A stretch of 64,000 bases of DNA from assembly GCA_964291375.2 (NCBI GenBank), contig OZ219809.1, positions 2,356,001 to 2,420,000 of the forward strand, written 5' to 3'. Numbering within the stretch: the first letter of the stretch is position 1; the number at the start of each line of letters is the position of its first letter. Below the pieces are notes generated by a model, which ran no database searches, was not told the DNA's origin, and saw only the letters and a program-made list of their open reading frames with translations. Below, piece by piece: positions 8,205-16,693 of this stretch. The position numbers were made by a program, and so were the translations under genes. Source of the DNA: 3107 sp001483205. GTDB lineage: Bacteria; Pseudomonadota; Alphaproteobacteria; Rhodobacterales; Rhodobacteraceae.

Positions 8205-9772
8205 AGTTTCAGCCCCATCGGTGTGTCCCCGAGCAGGGCCGTCGGCATCGGAACGGCGGCCTCTGAGACCTGAACCCGGCCCTCAGAGGCCCGCACAATA
8301 TCGCGCGCAGGGTCAATGCCCGGCATGATCTCGACCGCGATCAGCCCCCTGTCACCCAGACGCATGACGCACCGCTCGGTGACATAAAGGATGTCCTGCC
8401 CCTGCTTCTCTGCGCGTCTGCCCGCAAAAGTCACATGTTCGACCGCACCCACCATCTTGGCGAATTTTCCGGGCGATGTGATCTTCAGCCCCTCATCGGT
8501 GATCCCGAACGCCGCCCCCGCCTCGAAAAAGCCCGAAAAGACGATCTTTTTCGCATGTGCGGTGATGTCCACGAACCCGCCGCAACCCGCCGTCAGGTAT
8601 GGCCTCTTGCCCAGTTTCGAGACATTCACATTGCCATCGGTATCGACCTCCAGGAAAGACAGCAAGGCAATGTCGAACCCGCCGCCCTGAAAATAGGTGA
8701 ACTGATTGGGCGACGGCACATAGCCATCGGCGTTCGAGGCACAGCCAAAGGCGAATCCGGCAAGCGGCATCCCGCCCACTGCCCCCTGTTCAATGGCCCA
8801 TGTCACCTGTCCGGCGTGGCCTTCCTCCAGCAGGATTCGCGGCACCAGCGCGGAAATGCCAAAGCCGAGATTGGCGGTCTGGCCGCGCCTGACCTCCATC
8901 GCTGCCCGCCGGGCGATCACCTTTTCGACGTTATGCTCCGCCGGGGTGAAACTGTCCCAGGCGCGCATGATCTGGCCCGAAATCGCCGGGTCATAGTCGG
9001 TGCCGGTGGTCTGTTTCTGTTCCGGGTCAACCACGACAATATCCACCAGATGCCCCGGCACACGCACATCATGGGGGCGCAACGCTCCTGCCATCGTGAC
9101 CCGCTTGACCTGCGCGATGACCAGACCGCCATGGTTGCGCGCCGCGATTGCCTGATCGAGGCCGCCAAGATGCGCGCCTTCGTGTTCAAAGGTCAGGTTG
9201 CCGCGCTCATCCGCCGTCGTGCCCCGGATGATTGCCACATCGGGCGCGATGTTCGGAAAGTGCAGCCAGGTCTCGCCAAGCATTTCGCGGCGATGCACGA
9301 TCGGTCTGGCGGCGGCGCTTTCGTTCATGGCGCAGCCTTCGCGAATCGGGTCCACAAAGGTCTCCAGCCCCACTTTCGTCAGCACCCCCGGTCGGCGGGC
9401 GGCCACATCGCGGTGCATGTCAAATAGGATACCGGATGGCACGTTATAGGCCCTTACCCGGTTTTCGGTGATCATCTTCCATATATCGGGCATTGGCCGC
9501 GAAGACGGCCCCGACGGATAAGACCCCGCGATCACGCATTCCAGCATTCCGTCCCTGGCAATGTGGTCGATGCCCCTGATTCCATACATATCGCCTGCGG
9601 CAATCGGGTGTAGCGTGGTCAGGTTGCGCGGGTGCCCCTCGGCCCCGAAGCGCTCTCCCAAGGCGTGCAGCACAAGATCGGGGCAGCCAAGGCCAGAGGA
9701 AGAAGACACCGAAACCACGTCGCCGTCGTTGATCCGGGACACGGCCTCCTGCGCTGAAACGACCTGTGCCAC
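8201..9772 (-). CDS. acyl-CoA:carboxylate CoA-transferase (YdiF/propionate CoA-transferase type)
   Basis: A 523-residue fused alpha-beta CoA-transferase of family I. The N-terminal half starts VVSAQEAVSRINDGDVVSVS. The catalytic Glu that forms the glutamyl-CoA thioester is seen in the C-terminal half within TWAIEQGAVGGMP. The enzyme moves CoA between an acyl-CoA and a short-chain acid. The start is GTG at 9772, three bases after the dehydrogenase stop. With the adjacent enoyl-CoA hydratase it suggests activation and breakdown of a short acid arising from the sugar-type substrate handled by neighbouring genes. That link is inference. Confidence 0.9.
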   Translation of the reverse strand: MAQVVSAQEAVSRINDGDVVSVSSSSGLGCPDLVLHALGERFGAEGHPRNLTTLHPIAAGDMYGIRGIDHIARDGMLECVIAGSYPSGPSSRPMPDIWKMITENRVRAYNVPSGILFDMHRDVAARRPGVLTKVGLETFVDPIREGCAMNESAAARPIVHRREMLGETWLHFPNIAPDVAIIRGTTADERGNLTFEHEGAHLGGLDQAIAARNHGGLVIAQVKRVTMAGALRPHDVRVPGHLVDIVVVDPEQKQTTGTDYDPAISGQIMRAWDSFTPAEHNVEKVIARRAAMEVRRGQTANLGFGISALVPRILLEEGHAGQVTWAIEQGAVGGMPLAGFAFGCASNADGYVPSPNQFTYFQGGGFDIALLSFLEVDTDGNVNVSKLGKRPYLTAGCGGFVDITAHAKKIVFSGFFEAGAAFGITDEGLKITSPGKFAKMVGAVEHVTFAGRRAEKQGQDILYVTERCVMRLGDRGLIAVEIMPGIDPARDIVRASEGRVQVSEAAVPMPTALLGDTPMGLKL

Positions 9773-9775
9773 CGA

Positions 9776-10777
9776 TCACACCCCGCCGTAATCAACGGCG
9801 ATGCGGTGGCCGGTCACGGCGGCCTCTTTGACCGCTGCGGCCACGGCGAGCGATTTGACGCCATCGGTTCCGGTGGCGGACGGGCGGCCCTTACCACGCA
9901 CCGCACCGGCAAACCGCTCCATCGCCCGGACATAGAGGTTGTGGCCGCTGTAAGGCACCGTCTGCTCACCATCCTTGGTGCAGAGGCGGATGTCCCCCAC
10001 GGGCCGTTGCGTCATCACATTGCGGGCGATGATCGAGCCTTCGCGCCCATGCACTTCGATGCCGGTGCCTGCAAACCGGTGGGTAAAGCTCTCATGGGTC
10101 TGCACCATCACCCCCGACGGCATGGTCCAGACCGACATCACGCTGTCCTCAACCCCCTGACCCAGGCCGCTGCTGGCCTCCTGCGCGACGACCTCGCTGG
10201 GGTCTTCGCCCAGATAAAAGCGCACGGTGTCGGCATCATGGACAACAATGTCGGGGATCACGCCCCCACCGGCGGCGGCGTTGTCAATCCGCCAGCCCCG
10301 AAGGTTTTCCGGCAGCATGACGGCGTGAAACACCCGGATGCTCAGGATGTCACCGATCCGGCCCGATGTGATGAGCTCCCGGATCGCCAGATGACTGCCC
10401 GCGTTGCGCAGGTGGTGGTTGGTGGCCAGAACAACCCCGGCGGCTCTGGCCTCGCGCACCATCAGGGCAGCATCCGCCACGCTCATCGCCAGCGGCTTTT
10501 CGCACATCACATGCTGTCCGGCGCGGACCGCGGCCATCGCCTGCGGCAGGTGCTTTTCATTGGTGGTCGAGATATAGACGGCACCGATAGCGGGGTCGCC
10601 GACAATATCCTCAAGGCGCGTGGTCGATGCCGGAATGTCGTGCCGCGCCGCATAGGCCGCCCCCCGTTCGGCGCTTGTGCTCAGAACCGACGCGATCTGA
10701 TGGCCATCCAGAGCGCGAATTGCGCCGATCATGTGCTGCGACGCAATCGTGCTTGCCCCGATCAGCCCCCATTTCAT
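9776..10777 (-). CDS. Gfo/Idh/MocA-family NAD(P)-dependent oxidoreductase
   Basis: A 333-residue dehydrogenase with an N-terminal Rossmann fold (MKWGLIGASTIASQHMIGAI). The family EKP motif is present as HVMCEKPLAMS, and the central DIVVHDADTVRFYLGE matches the C-terminal alpha/beta domain. Members oxidise or reduce sugars and inositols. The start at 10777 gives the usual N-terminus; an in-frame ATG further upstream lies inside the operator region and is rejected. Two TGGAACGTTCCA palindromes lie 16 and 48 bases upstream, so the operon is very likely controlled by a LacI-family repressor. It is divergent from the lyxose-isomerase-like gene. Confidence 0.92.
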   Translation of the reverse strand: MKWGLIGASTIASQHMIGAIRALDGHQIASVLSTSAERGAAYAARHDIPASTTRLEDIVGDPAIGAVYISTTNEKHLPQAMAAVRAGQHVMCEKPLAMSVADAALMVREARAAGVVLATNHHLRNAGSHLAIRELITSGRIGDILSIRVFHAVMLPENLRGWRIDNAAAGGGVIPDIVVHDADTVRFYLGEDPSEVVAQEASSGLGQGVEDSVMSVWTMPSGVMVQTHESFTHRFAGTGIEVHGREGSIIARNVMTQRPVGDIRLCTKDGEQTVPYSGHNLYVRAMERFAGAVRGKGRPSATGTDGVKSLAVAAAVKEAAVTGHRIAVDYGGV

Positions 10778-10792
10778 GTGCGAATCCACTTG

Positions 10793-10804
10793 TGGAACGT
10801 TCCA
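10793..10804. promoter_or_regulatory. palindromic LacI-type operator, copy 1
   Basis: A perfect 12-bp palindrome, TGGAACGTTCCA, with the central CG typical of LacI/GalR operators. It lies in the divergent promoter region between the MocA-like dehydrogenase and the D-lyxose-isomerase-like gene. An identical copy lies 32 bp away centre to centre. Confidence 0.75.
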
Positions 10805-10824
10805 GATTTCAGCTATCCTTTTGC

Positions 10825-10836
10825 TGGAACGTTCCA
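10825..10836. promoter_or_regulatory. palindromic LacI-type operator, copy 2
   Basis: The second perfect TGGAACGTTCCA. The 32-bp spacing is about three helical turns, so two repressor dimers would sit on the same DNA face. No LacI gene adjoins this operon; the only LacI-family gene in the window (aglR) has different operators (CAAAGCGCTTTG) at its own promoter. Confidence 0.75.
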
Positions 10837-10911
10837 AATGTCAATGGAAAAATGCAGGCCACGCGCCCCGGTCAGGCCACGGGTGCAACAGAGCAGGAAG
10901 GCGAACATGCC

Positions 10912-11586
10912 ATGAAACGGTCGGAAATAAACGAGATTCTGGCGCAGGGGGACGCCTTTATCAGGTCTTTCGGCTATGTCCTGCCGCCTTTCGCCTATTT
11001 CTCGCCGTCAGAGCTCGCCGCCACCGGGGGCATGTTCAAAGAGCGCGGCCTGGGCTGGGACATAACCGATTACGGGCAGGGCAGGTTTGCAGAGCTGGGC
11101 CTGTTCCTGTTCACGGTGCGCAACGGAACGCTGGCCGATCTCGGCGCGGGCAGGGGCATGTTGTATGCCGAAAAGATAATGATCAGCCGTCGGGATCAGC
11201 TCTCGCCCATGCACCGCCATTTTCTCAAGGCCGAGGACATCATCAACCGGGGCGGGGGCAGACTGGTGATTGAGCTTTTCGCCGGGGCCGGGGATGGCTC
11301 GATTGACCGGAGCGCCCGGGTGACCGTCCCCGTTGACGGGGTTATGAAAACCGTCGATGCGGGCGGTTTGCTGAAACTCGACCCCGGCGAATCGGTGACG
11401 CTGATGCCGGGGGTGTGGCACGCTTTTTGGGGCGAGGGCGACGATGTGCTGATCGGCGAGGTGTCAACGGTGAACAATGACCGCACCGATAATGAGTTTG
11501 AGATGGACATCGGCAGATTCGCGCGGATTGAAGAGGACGAAGCCCCCCGCCATCTGCTGGTTTCGGATTACGCCGCTTTTCTGTGA
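10912..11586 (+). CDS. D-lyxose ketol-isomerase-like cupin protein
   Basis: A 224-residue protein recognised as a D-lyxose/D-mannose isomerase of the cupin superfamily. It begins MKRSEINEILAQGDAFI, has the metal-site region SPMHRHFLKAEDIINRGGG and ends with the cupin-like GVWHAFWGEGDDVLIGEVS. The family interconverts D-lyxose and D-xylulose or D-mannose and D-fructose with a divalent metal. The ATG at 10912 is chosen because it gives the family N-terminus and has AGGAAG upstream. It is divergent from the dehydrogenase operon across the two shared operators, so both are likely induced by the same sugar. Confidence 0.85.
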   Translation: MKRSEINEILAQGDAFIRSFGYVLPPFAYFSPSELAATGGMFKERGLGWDITDYGQGRFAELGLFLFTVRNGTLADLGAGRGMLYAEKIMISRRDQLSPMHRHFLKAEDIINRGGGRLVIELFAGAGDGSIDRSARVTVPVDGVMKTVDAGGLLKLDPGESVTLMPGVWHAFWGEGDDVLIGEVSTVNNDRTDNEFEMDIGRFARIEEDEAPRHLLVSDYAAFL

Positions 11587-11626
11587 CCGGGTGACACGGG
11601 GTGGCCCCGCGCGCCCCGTGCCTCTG

Positions 11627-12754
11627 TCAATGCGCTTTTGTGGTGATCCGCTTGACCGGCCTGTCGCGATAGAGCAGCGACTGGGTGTCGTGGAACACAT
11701 GAACCTTGGCGGGATCGGCGCTCAGGCGCACGGTCTGCCCGCGCAGCCCCTTGTGAATCCCTTGCAGCTTGCCGATGACCGGATCATCCCCGCCCTTTGG
11801 CTCAAAATAGAGCAGCGTCACTTCGCCCAGTGCTTCGGTGATATTCACCCTGCCGGAAAAGATATGCTCCGCGCCCTCTGCCGTCTCGACAAAATCCTCT
11901 GGCCGGATACCGATATTGACCTTCTTGCCCATATCCCCGGCCAGCGACGGCACACCCGAGACCGCCGTGCCGCCGCCCTCAACGGCAATCGTCGTCCGGT
12001 CGCCGGTGGCGGTGATCTCTCCCGCAAGCAGGTTCATCGCCGGAGAGCCGATAAACTGGGCGACGAACTCGTTTTCGGGCCTCTCATACAGCTCGAGCGG
12101 CGAACCGACCTGGGCGATCCCGCCCCCGGCCAGCACCACGATCCGGCTGGCCAGTGTCATTGCCTCGACCTGATCATGGGTGACGTAGATCATGGTTGAG
12201 TCCGGCATTGCCTCTTTGAGTTGGGCAATCTCAATCCGGGTGGCAACACGCAGTGCCGCGTCAAGGTTCGAGAGCGGCTCATCAAACAGATACACCTTGG
12301 GGTCGCGCACAATCGACCGGCCAATGGCAACCCTTTGCCGCTGTCCGCCCGAAAGCGCCTTGGGCAGCCGGTCAAGCAGATTGTGAAGCTGAAGAATCCG
12401 CGCCGCCTTCTCGACCCGCTCGTCAATCTCGGCCTTCGGCATCCTGGCGATTTTCAGCGCGAACTGCATGTTTTCGCGCACCGTCATATGCGGATACAGC
12501 GCGTAAGACTGAAACACCATGGCGATCCCGCGCTCTGAGGGCGGCACATCATTGACGACCATCCCGTCGATCTGCAACTCGCCGCCGGTGATTTTCTCCA
12601 GCCCCGCGATCATGCGCAGAAGCGTCGATTTCCCGCAGCCCGAAGGCCCGACAAAGACGATCAGCTCTCCCTTGCTGATGTCCAGATCAATGTGTTTCAG
12701 CACATTGACGCTGCCATAGGATTTCGCCACATCCGTCAGCACCAGATCAGCCAT
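11627..12754 (-). CDS. aglK: alpha-glucoside ABC transporter ATP-binding protein AglK
   Basis: A 375-residue MalK-type ATPase. Walker A is GPSGCGKST, the signature LSGGQRQR, Walker B VYLFDEPLSNLD, the switch VTHDQVEAMTL, and the C-terminus is a regulatory TOBE/MOP domain. The start at 12754 is preceded by GGAGGA. It is the last gene of the set EFGAK, the order known for the aglEFGAK alpha-glucoside (sucrose, trehalose, maltose) uptake operon of rhizobia. It would energise AglF/AglG. Assignment of the symbol rests on gene order plus the LacI gene upstream. Confidence 0.9.
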   Translation of the reverse strand: MADLVLTDVAKSYGSVNVLKHIDLDISKGELIVFVGPSGCGKSTLLRMIAGLEKITGGELQIDGMVVNDVPPSERGIAMVFQSYALYPHMTVRENMQFALKIARMPKAEIDERVEKAARILQLHNLLDRLPKALSGGQRQRVAIGRSIVRDPKVYLFDEPLSNLDAALRVATRIEIAQLKEAMPDSTMIYVTHDQVEAMTLASRIVVLAGGGIAQVGSPLELYERPENEFVAQFIGSPAMNLLAGEITATGDRTTIAVEGGGTAVSGVPSLAGDMGKKVNIGIRPEDFVETAEGAEHIFSGRVNITEALGEVTLLYFEPKGGDDPVIGKLQGIHKGLRGQTVRLSADPAKVHVFHDTQSLLYRDRPVKRITTKAH

Positions 12755-12774
12755 CGGTTTTTTCCTCCGTTCCC

Positions 12775-14436
12775 CTATCCTTCCGCCATGGCATAAAGCG
12801 CCTGCCACGGCGGCAGGATCAATGTGTTGTCTTCTGCCTCCGGCCCGAATGGTGCGTCTTCGAGAACAGACCACGCGCCGTCCGGCAGGGTGACCGCGCG
12901 CCGCCCCTCTGACAGGTTGAAGGCGCAGAACAGGCGAACATCGCCATAGATGCGCTCGAAGCTCAGGAAATGCTCCTCGGCGTCCCTGATCACGATTTCA
13001 CCCTTCAGCAGCGCCGGGTGGTTCTTTCTGAACGCGATCAGTCGCCGATAGGCGTTCAGGATCGACGCCGGGTCACCGTCCTGAGCCTCTGCGGCCCCCG
13101 ACAGGTGTTCGACCGCCACCGGCAGCCACGGTTTGGCGTCGGAAAAGCCACCGTTCAGGCGCTCGGCGCTCCACGGCATCGGCGTGCGGCACCCGTCGCG
13201 GCCCTTGAACCTCGGCCAGAAGCGCTTGCCATACGGATCCTGAAGGTCTTCAAAGGCGACATAGGCCTCGGTCAGGCCCAGTTCCTCGCCCTGATAGAGG
13301 CAGGCGGTCCCGCGCAGCGACAGCAAGACCGCCGCATAGAGCTTTTGCGCGTCCGGCGAAAGACGCCAGCGAGAGGTATGCCGGGCCACATCATGGTTCG
13401 AGAACGCCCAGCACGCCCAGCTTTCCGCCGCCTTTTGCTGAAAGTCGCGCAGCACCCCGGCAATGCGCAGGCCGCTCGGGTAGGGGTTGGAGAGAAATTC
13501 AAACCCGTAGCACATATGCAGCCGTTCCGTGCCCCGGGTGTATTCGGCCTGAAGCTCAAGGCCGCGCTGGTCGTCGCCGACCTCACCCACCGAGGTGATG
13601 TCCTGAAACTCATCCGTCACCCCGCGCAGCCGGGCAAGAAAATCCAGGTTCTCCGGGCGTGACTTGTCGTAAATGTGGTTCTGAAAAGTGTAGGGGTTCG
13701 CCGAGGGCGCAATTACATCGTTGATCCGGTGCTTTGTCAGTGGCGGGTTGTCCCTGAGCTGCACATCATGGACGTAGAAATTCACCGTATCCAGCCGGAA
13801 GCCGTCAACACCGCGCTCCAGCCAGAACCGGGCGACAGCCAGCAGCGCATCCTGCACATCCGGGTTGTGAAAGTTCAGGTCCGGCTGTTCGCGCAGAAAG
13901 TTGTGCATGTAATACTGCATCCGCTGGCCGTCCCATTCCCAGCCCGGCCCGCCAAAGACCGACAGCCAGTTGTTGGGGGGCGCGCCATCGGGTTTCGGGT
14001 CTGCCCAGACATACCAGTCCGCCCTTGGATTGGTGCGGCTCATCCGGCTTTCCTTGAACCAGGGGTGCTGATCAGAGGTATGGCTGAGCACCAGGTCAAT
14101 CATCACCCGCAGCCCCAGGTCATGGGCGTGCCGGACAAGGGCGTCAAAATCATCAAGCGTGCCGAACATCGGATCGACATCGCGGTAATCGGCGACATCA
14201 TAGCCGAAATCGAGCATGGGCGAGGTGAAGAACGGTGAAATCCAGATCGCATCCACCCCCAGAGAGGCGACATGGGGCAGGCGGTGGATGACGCCGGGCA
14301 GATCGCCGACGCCATCGCCGTTCGCATCCTGATAGGAACGCGGATAAATCTGATAGATCACCGCGCCCCGCCACCAGTCGGGATCAGGCGCAAGGACCGA
14401 CCGGCCCTGAATGGCATGGCTTTCGACGAAACTCAT
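12775..14436 (-). CDS. aglA: alpha-glucosidase AglA (GH13)
   Basis: A 553-residue cytoplasmic GH13 enzyme that hydrolyses imported alpha-glucosides. It starts WWRGAVIYQIYPRSYQDANG at about residue 21. Catalytic residues are visible: nucleophile D216 in GFRLDTVNF, acid/base E285 in SVGEVGDD, and transition-state D349 in SNHDVARH. The start at 14436 gives a normal length; no strong Shine-Dalgarno is seen. It lies between aglG (16-base gap) and aglK, so hydrolysis is coupled to uptake in one operon. Confidence 0.94.
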   Translation of the reverse strand: MSFVESHAIQGRSVLAPDPDWWRGAVIYQIYPRSYQDANGDGVGDLPGVIHRLPHVASLGVDAIWISPFFTSPMLDFGYDVADYRDVDPMFGTLDDFDALVRHAHDLGLRVMIDLVLSHTSDQHPWFKESRMSRTNPRADWYVWADPKPDGAPPNNWLSVFGGPGWEWDGQRMQYYMHNFLREQPDLNFHNPDVQDALLAVARFWLERGVDGFRLDTVNFYVHDVQLRDNPPLTKHRINDVIAPSANPYTFQNHIYDKSRPENLDFLARLRGVTDEFQDITSVGEVGDDQRGLELQAEYTRGTERLHMCYGFEFLSNPYPSGLRIAGVLRDFQQKAAESWACWAFSNHDVARHTSRWRLSPDAQKLYAAVLLSLRGTACLYQGEELGLTEAYVAFEDLQDPYGKRFWPRFKGRDGCRTPMPWSAERLNGGFSDAKPWLPVAVEHLSGAAEAQDGDPASILNAYRRLIAFRKNHPALLKGEIVIRDAEEHFLSFERIYGDVRLFCAFNLSEGRRAVTLPDGAWSVLEDAPFGPEAEDNTLILPPWQALYAMAEG

Positions 14437-14452
14437 AAGCGGCTGACCCTGT

Positions 14453-15604
14453 TCACTTGACGGACCCGGCCAGCAGACCGCGCACCAGGTAACGTTGCAT
14501 GACGAAGAACACCAGAAGCGGCACGGCGATGCTGACGAAGGCCGCAGTTGCAAGAATTTCCCAGTTGCCCCCGCGTGTGCCCAAAAGCTCGACAATCTGC
14601 TTGGTCATCACCGTCGTCTCTCCGGTCGCATCAATCAGAAACACAAGCGCGACCAGCAGGTCGTTCCAGGTCCACAGAAACTGAAAGATGGCGAAAGAGG
14701 CAAGGGCGGGAAAGCTGAGCGGCAGGATGATCCTGACGAAAATCTGGAAATCCGTGGCCCCGTCAACGCGGGCATTTTCAATGATGTCGCGCGGCAGGCC
14801 AACCATGTAGTTGCGCAACAGGTAAATGGCCAGTGGCAGGCCAAACCCCGTATGCGCGAGCCAGACGCCCAGATACCCCTTGCCGATGCCGATACCGAGG
14901 TGAAGTTTCAGCAGCGGGATCAGGGCGAGTTGCAGCGGCACCACCAAAAGCCCCACGACGGCGGCAATCAGCAGCGCCCGGCCCGGAAACTCCATCCACG
15001 CCAGCGCATAGGCGGCGAAGGACGCAATCAGGATCGGGATGATCGTTGCCGGAATGCTGACCGTCAGGGTGTTGAAGAACGCCTTCGCCATGCCGCCGCC
15101 CGATCCTTCGGTAAACAGCACGGTGGAATAGTTGCCGGTGGTGAACTCTGGCGGTGCCCCGGCGGTCACGAACATCCGCTGCCCGCGCCCCGAAATCTGG
15201 TCCTCATTGCCGCGCCACTCATATGTGCCGTCGGCCAAAAGCGTGATTGTCTCTCCGTCGCCCAGATCAGCAACCTCGCCCGCCCGATAGGCGTCGATGG
15301 CGCGGGACGACACACCCCAGACCAGAACCTCTTTCGCACCCGCCTGTCCGAAGACATTGCCCGCCACCACAAACCTGTCGCCCTCGGCGATGCGGTTGTC
15401 GTCGGGGGCCGCGGCGCGGTAGACCTCGTTGATCTCGGCCGGAAACAGCGCTGCCCACCAGCCTGATGTGCTGATCTGGTCAGCGGTTCGGAACGATGAG
15501 ACCAGCAGCCCGACGGTCGGAAACAGCCACAGCGCGACCAGAACCGCCACCGTAATGTGAACCGCCCAGATAAGGCCCGATTTGGTTCCGGCGATATTGT
15601 CCAT
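14453..15604 (-). CDS. aglG: alpha-glucoside ABC transporter permease AglG
   Basis: A 383-residue permease, longer than most MalG-type subunits because about 100 residues follow the first transmembrane helix in the periplasm (roughly residues 45-160). This long loop is characteristic of AglG. The EAA loop is NARVDGATDFQIFVRIILP and the C-terminus YLVRGLLAGSVK is MalG-like. Its ATG overlaps the aglF stop by one base (TGATG). Confidence 0.93.
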   Translation of the reverse strand: MDNIAGTKSGLIWAVHITVAVLVALWLFPTVGLLVSSFRTADQISTSGWWAALFPAEINEVYRAAAPDDNRIAEGDRFVVAGNVFGQAGAKEVLVWGVSSRAIDAYRAGEVADLGDGETITLLADGTYEWRGNEDQISGRGQRMFVTAGAPPEFTTGNYSTVLFTEGSGGGMAKAFFNTLTVSIPATIIPILIASFAAYALAWMEFPGRALLIAAVVGLLVVPLQLALIPLLKLHLGIGIGKGYLGVWLAHTGFGLPLAIYLLRNYMVGLPRDIIENARVDGATDFQIFVRIILPLSFPALASFAIFQFLWTWNDLLVALVFLIDATGETTVMTKQIVELLGTRGGNWEILATAAFVSIAVPLLVFFVMQRYLVRGLLAGSVK

Positions 15605-16602
15605 CAGCGCATCTCCTTCCGGGCGTTATGGACGTTCCAGACCAGAATCGGCGAAACCAGCAGCATGATGATGATTGCCGCCGCCGAGCCGACACCCCAA
15701 TCCCCGGCGCGAAACAGCTTGTCATACATGTAGTTGGCCAGAACCTGGGTTTCCCACTGGCCGTTTGTCATCGCAAACACGATGTCAAAGATTTTCAGCA
15801 CCGTCAGGGTGATGGTTGTCCAGACCACGACAATCGTCGGCATGATCTGCGGAACCTTGATCCTGAAAAAAATCTGAAACGGGTTCGCGCCATCGACAAT
15901 CGCGGCCTCGACCGTTTCCTCGGGGATGCCGCGCAGCGCCGCCGACAGAATGACCATGGCAAAGCCGGTCTGAATCCAGACCAGCACGATCATCAGAAAG
16001 AAATTGTTCCAGAACGGGATGGTGAGCCAGGTTTGCGGCGCGCCGCCAAGACCGGCAAGAATGGCGTTCAGCACCCCGATCTGCGCAATATCATCGGGCC
16101 GGGTTTCATAGACCAGCTTCCAGATCACGCCCGCGCCGACAAAGGAAATCGCCATCGGCATGAAGATCAGCGACTTGGCGATATTGCCCCACCCGATCCG
16201 GTCGGTCAGTTGCGCGGCCAGCAGGCCGAACGCGGTTGACATCGCCGGCACCACGATCAGCCACAGCATGTTGTTGCGCATCGCTTCCCAGAATTTCGGC
16301 TCGCTCATCATCTGGCTGTAATTGTCCAGCCCGACAAAGGCACCGCCCTGCTCGCGGTCGCTCAGCGAAAGCCGCAGGGTTTCGACCACGGGGTATGCGA
16401 GATAAAGGCCGAGCGCGAAAATCGCCGGAAACAGGAACAGCCACGGGCGTATCTGGTTGGCCCGGTTGATGTTGCGTCCGGCGTTCGGCCCCCTGGCCGG
16501 GAAGATCACCTTGTCGAGAATCTGGTTGGCGAAGTAGAAATAGCCGACACACGCCCCGACACCGATGGCGATGGTCAAAAGGCCCTGTAGCGCAGGGTTC
16601 AT
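15604..16602 (-). CDS. aglF: alpha-glucoside ABC transporter permease AglF
   Basis: A 332-residue MalF-type permease. There is a hydrophobic N-terminal helix (residues 7-28), further helices from about residue 52, and the EAA loop EAAIVDGANPFQIFFRIKVP. It forms the translocation channel with AglG. It is separated from aglE by about 90 bases and overlaps aglG by one base. Confidence 0.93.
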   Translation of the reverse strand: MNPALQGLLTIAIGVGACVGYFYFANQILDKVIFPARGPNAGRNINRANQIRPWLFLFPAIFALGLYLAYPVVETLRLSLSDREQGGAFVGLDNYSQMMSEPKFWEAMRNNMLWLIVVPAMSTAFGLLAAQLTDRIGWGNIAKSLIFMPMAISFVGAGVIWKLVYETRPDDIAQIGVLNAILAGLGGAPQTWLTIPFWNNFFLMIVLVWIQTGFAMVILSAALRGIPEETVEAAIVDGANPFQIFFRIKVPQIMPTIVVVWTTITLTVLKIFDIVFAMTNGQWETQVLANYMYDKLFRAGDWGVGSAAAIIIMLLVSPILVWNVHNARKEMR

Positions 16603-16693
16603 CGCTTGTTCTCCGTCGTGGTGTCTGTCCCCGTGACGCGGTATGCCGGATGCGGCCCGCAGGTGCGCCGGGGCCGTATCCTGGCCATTCGCC

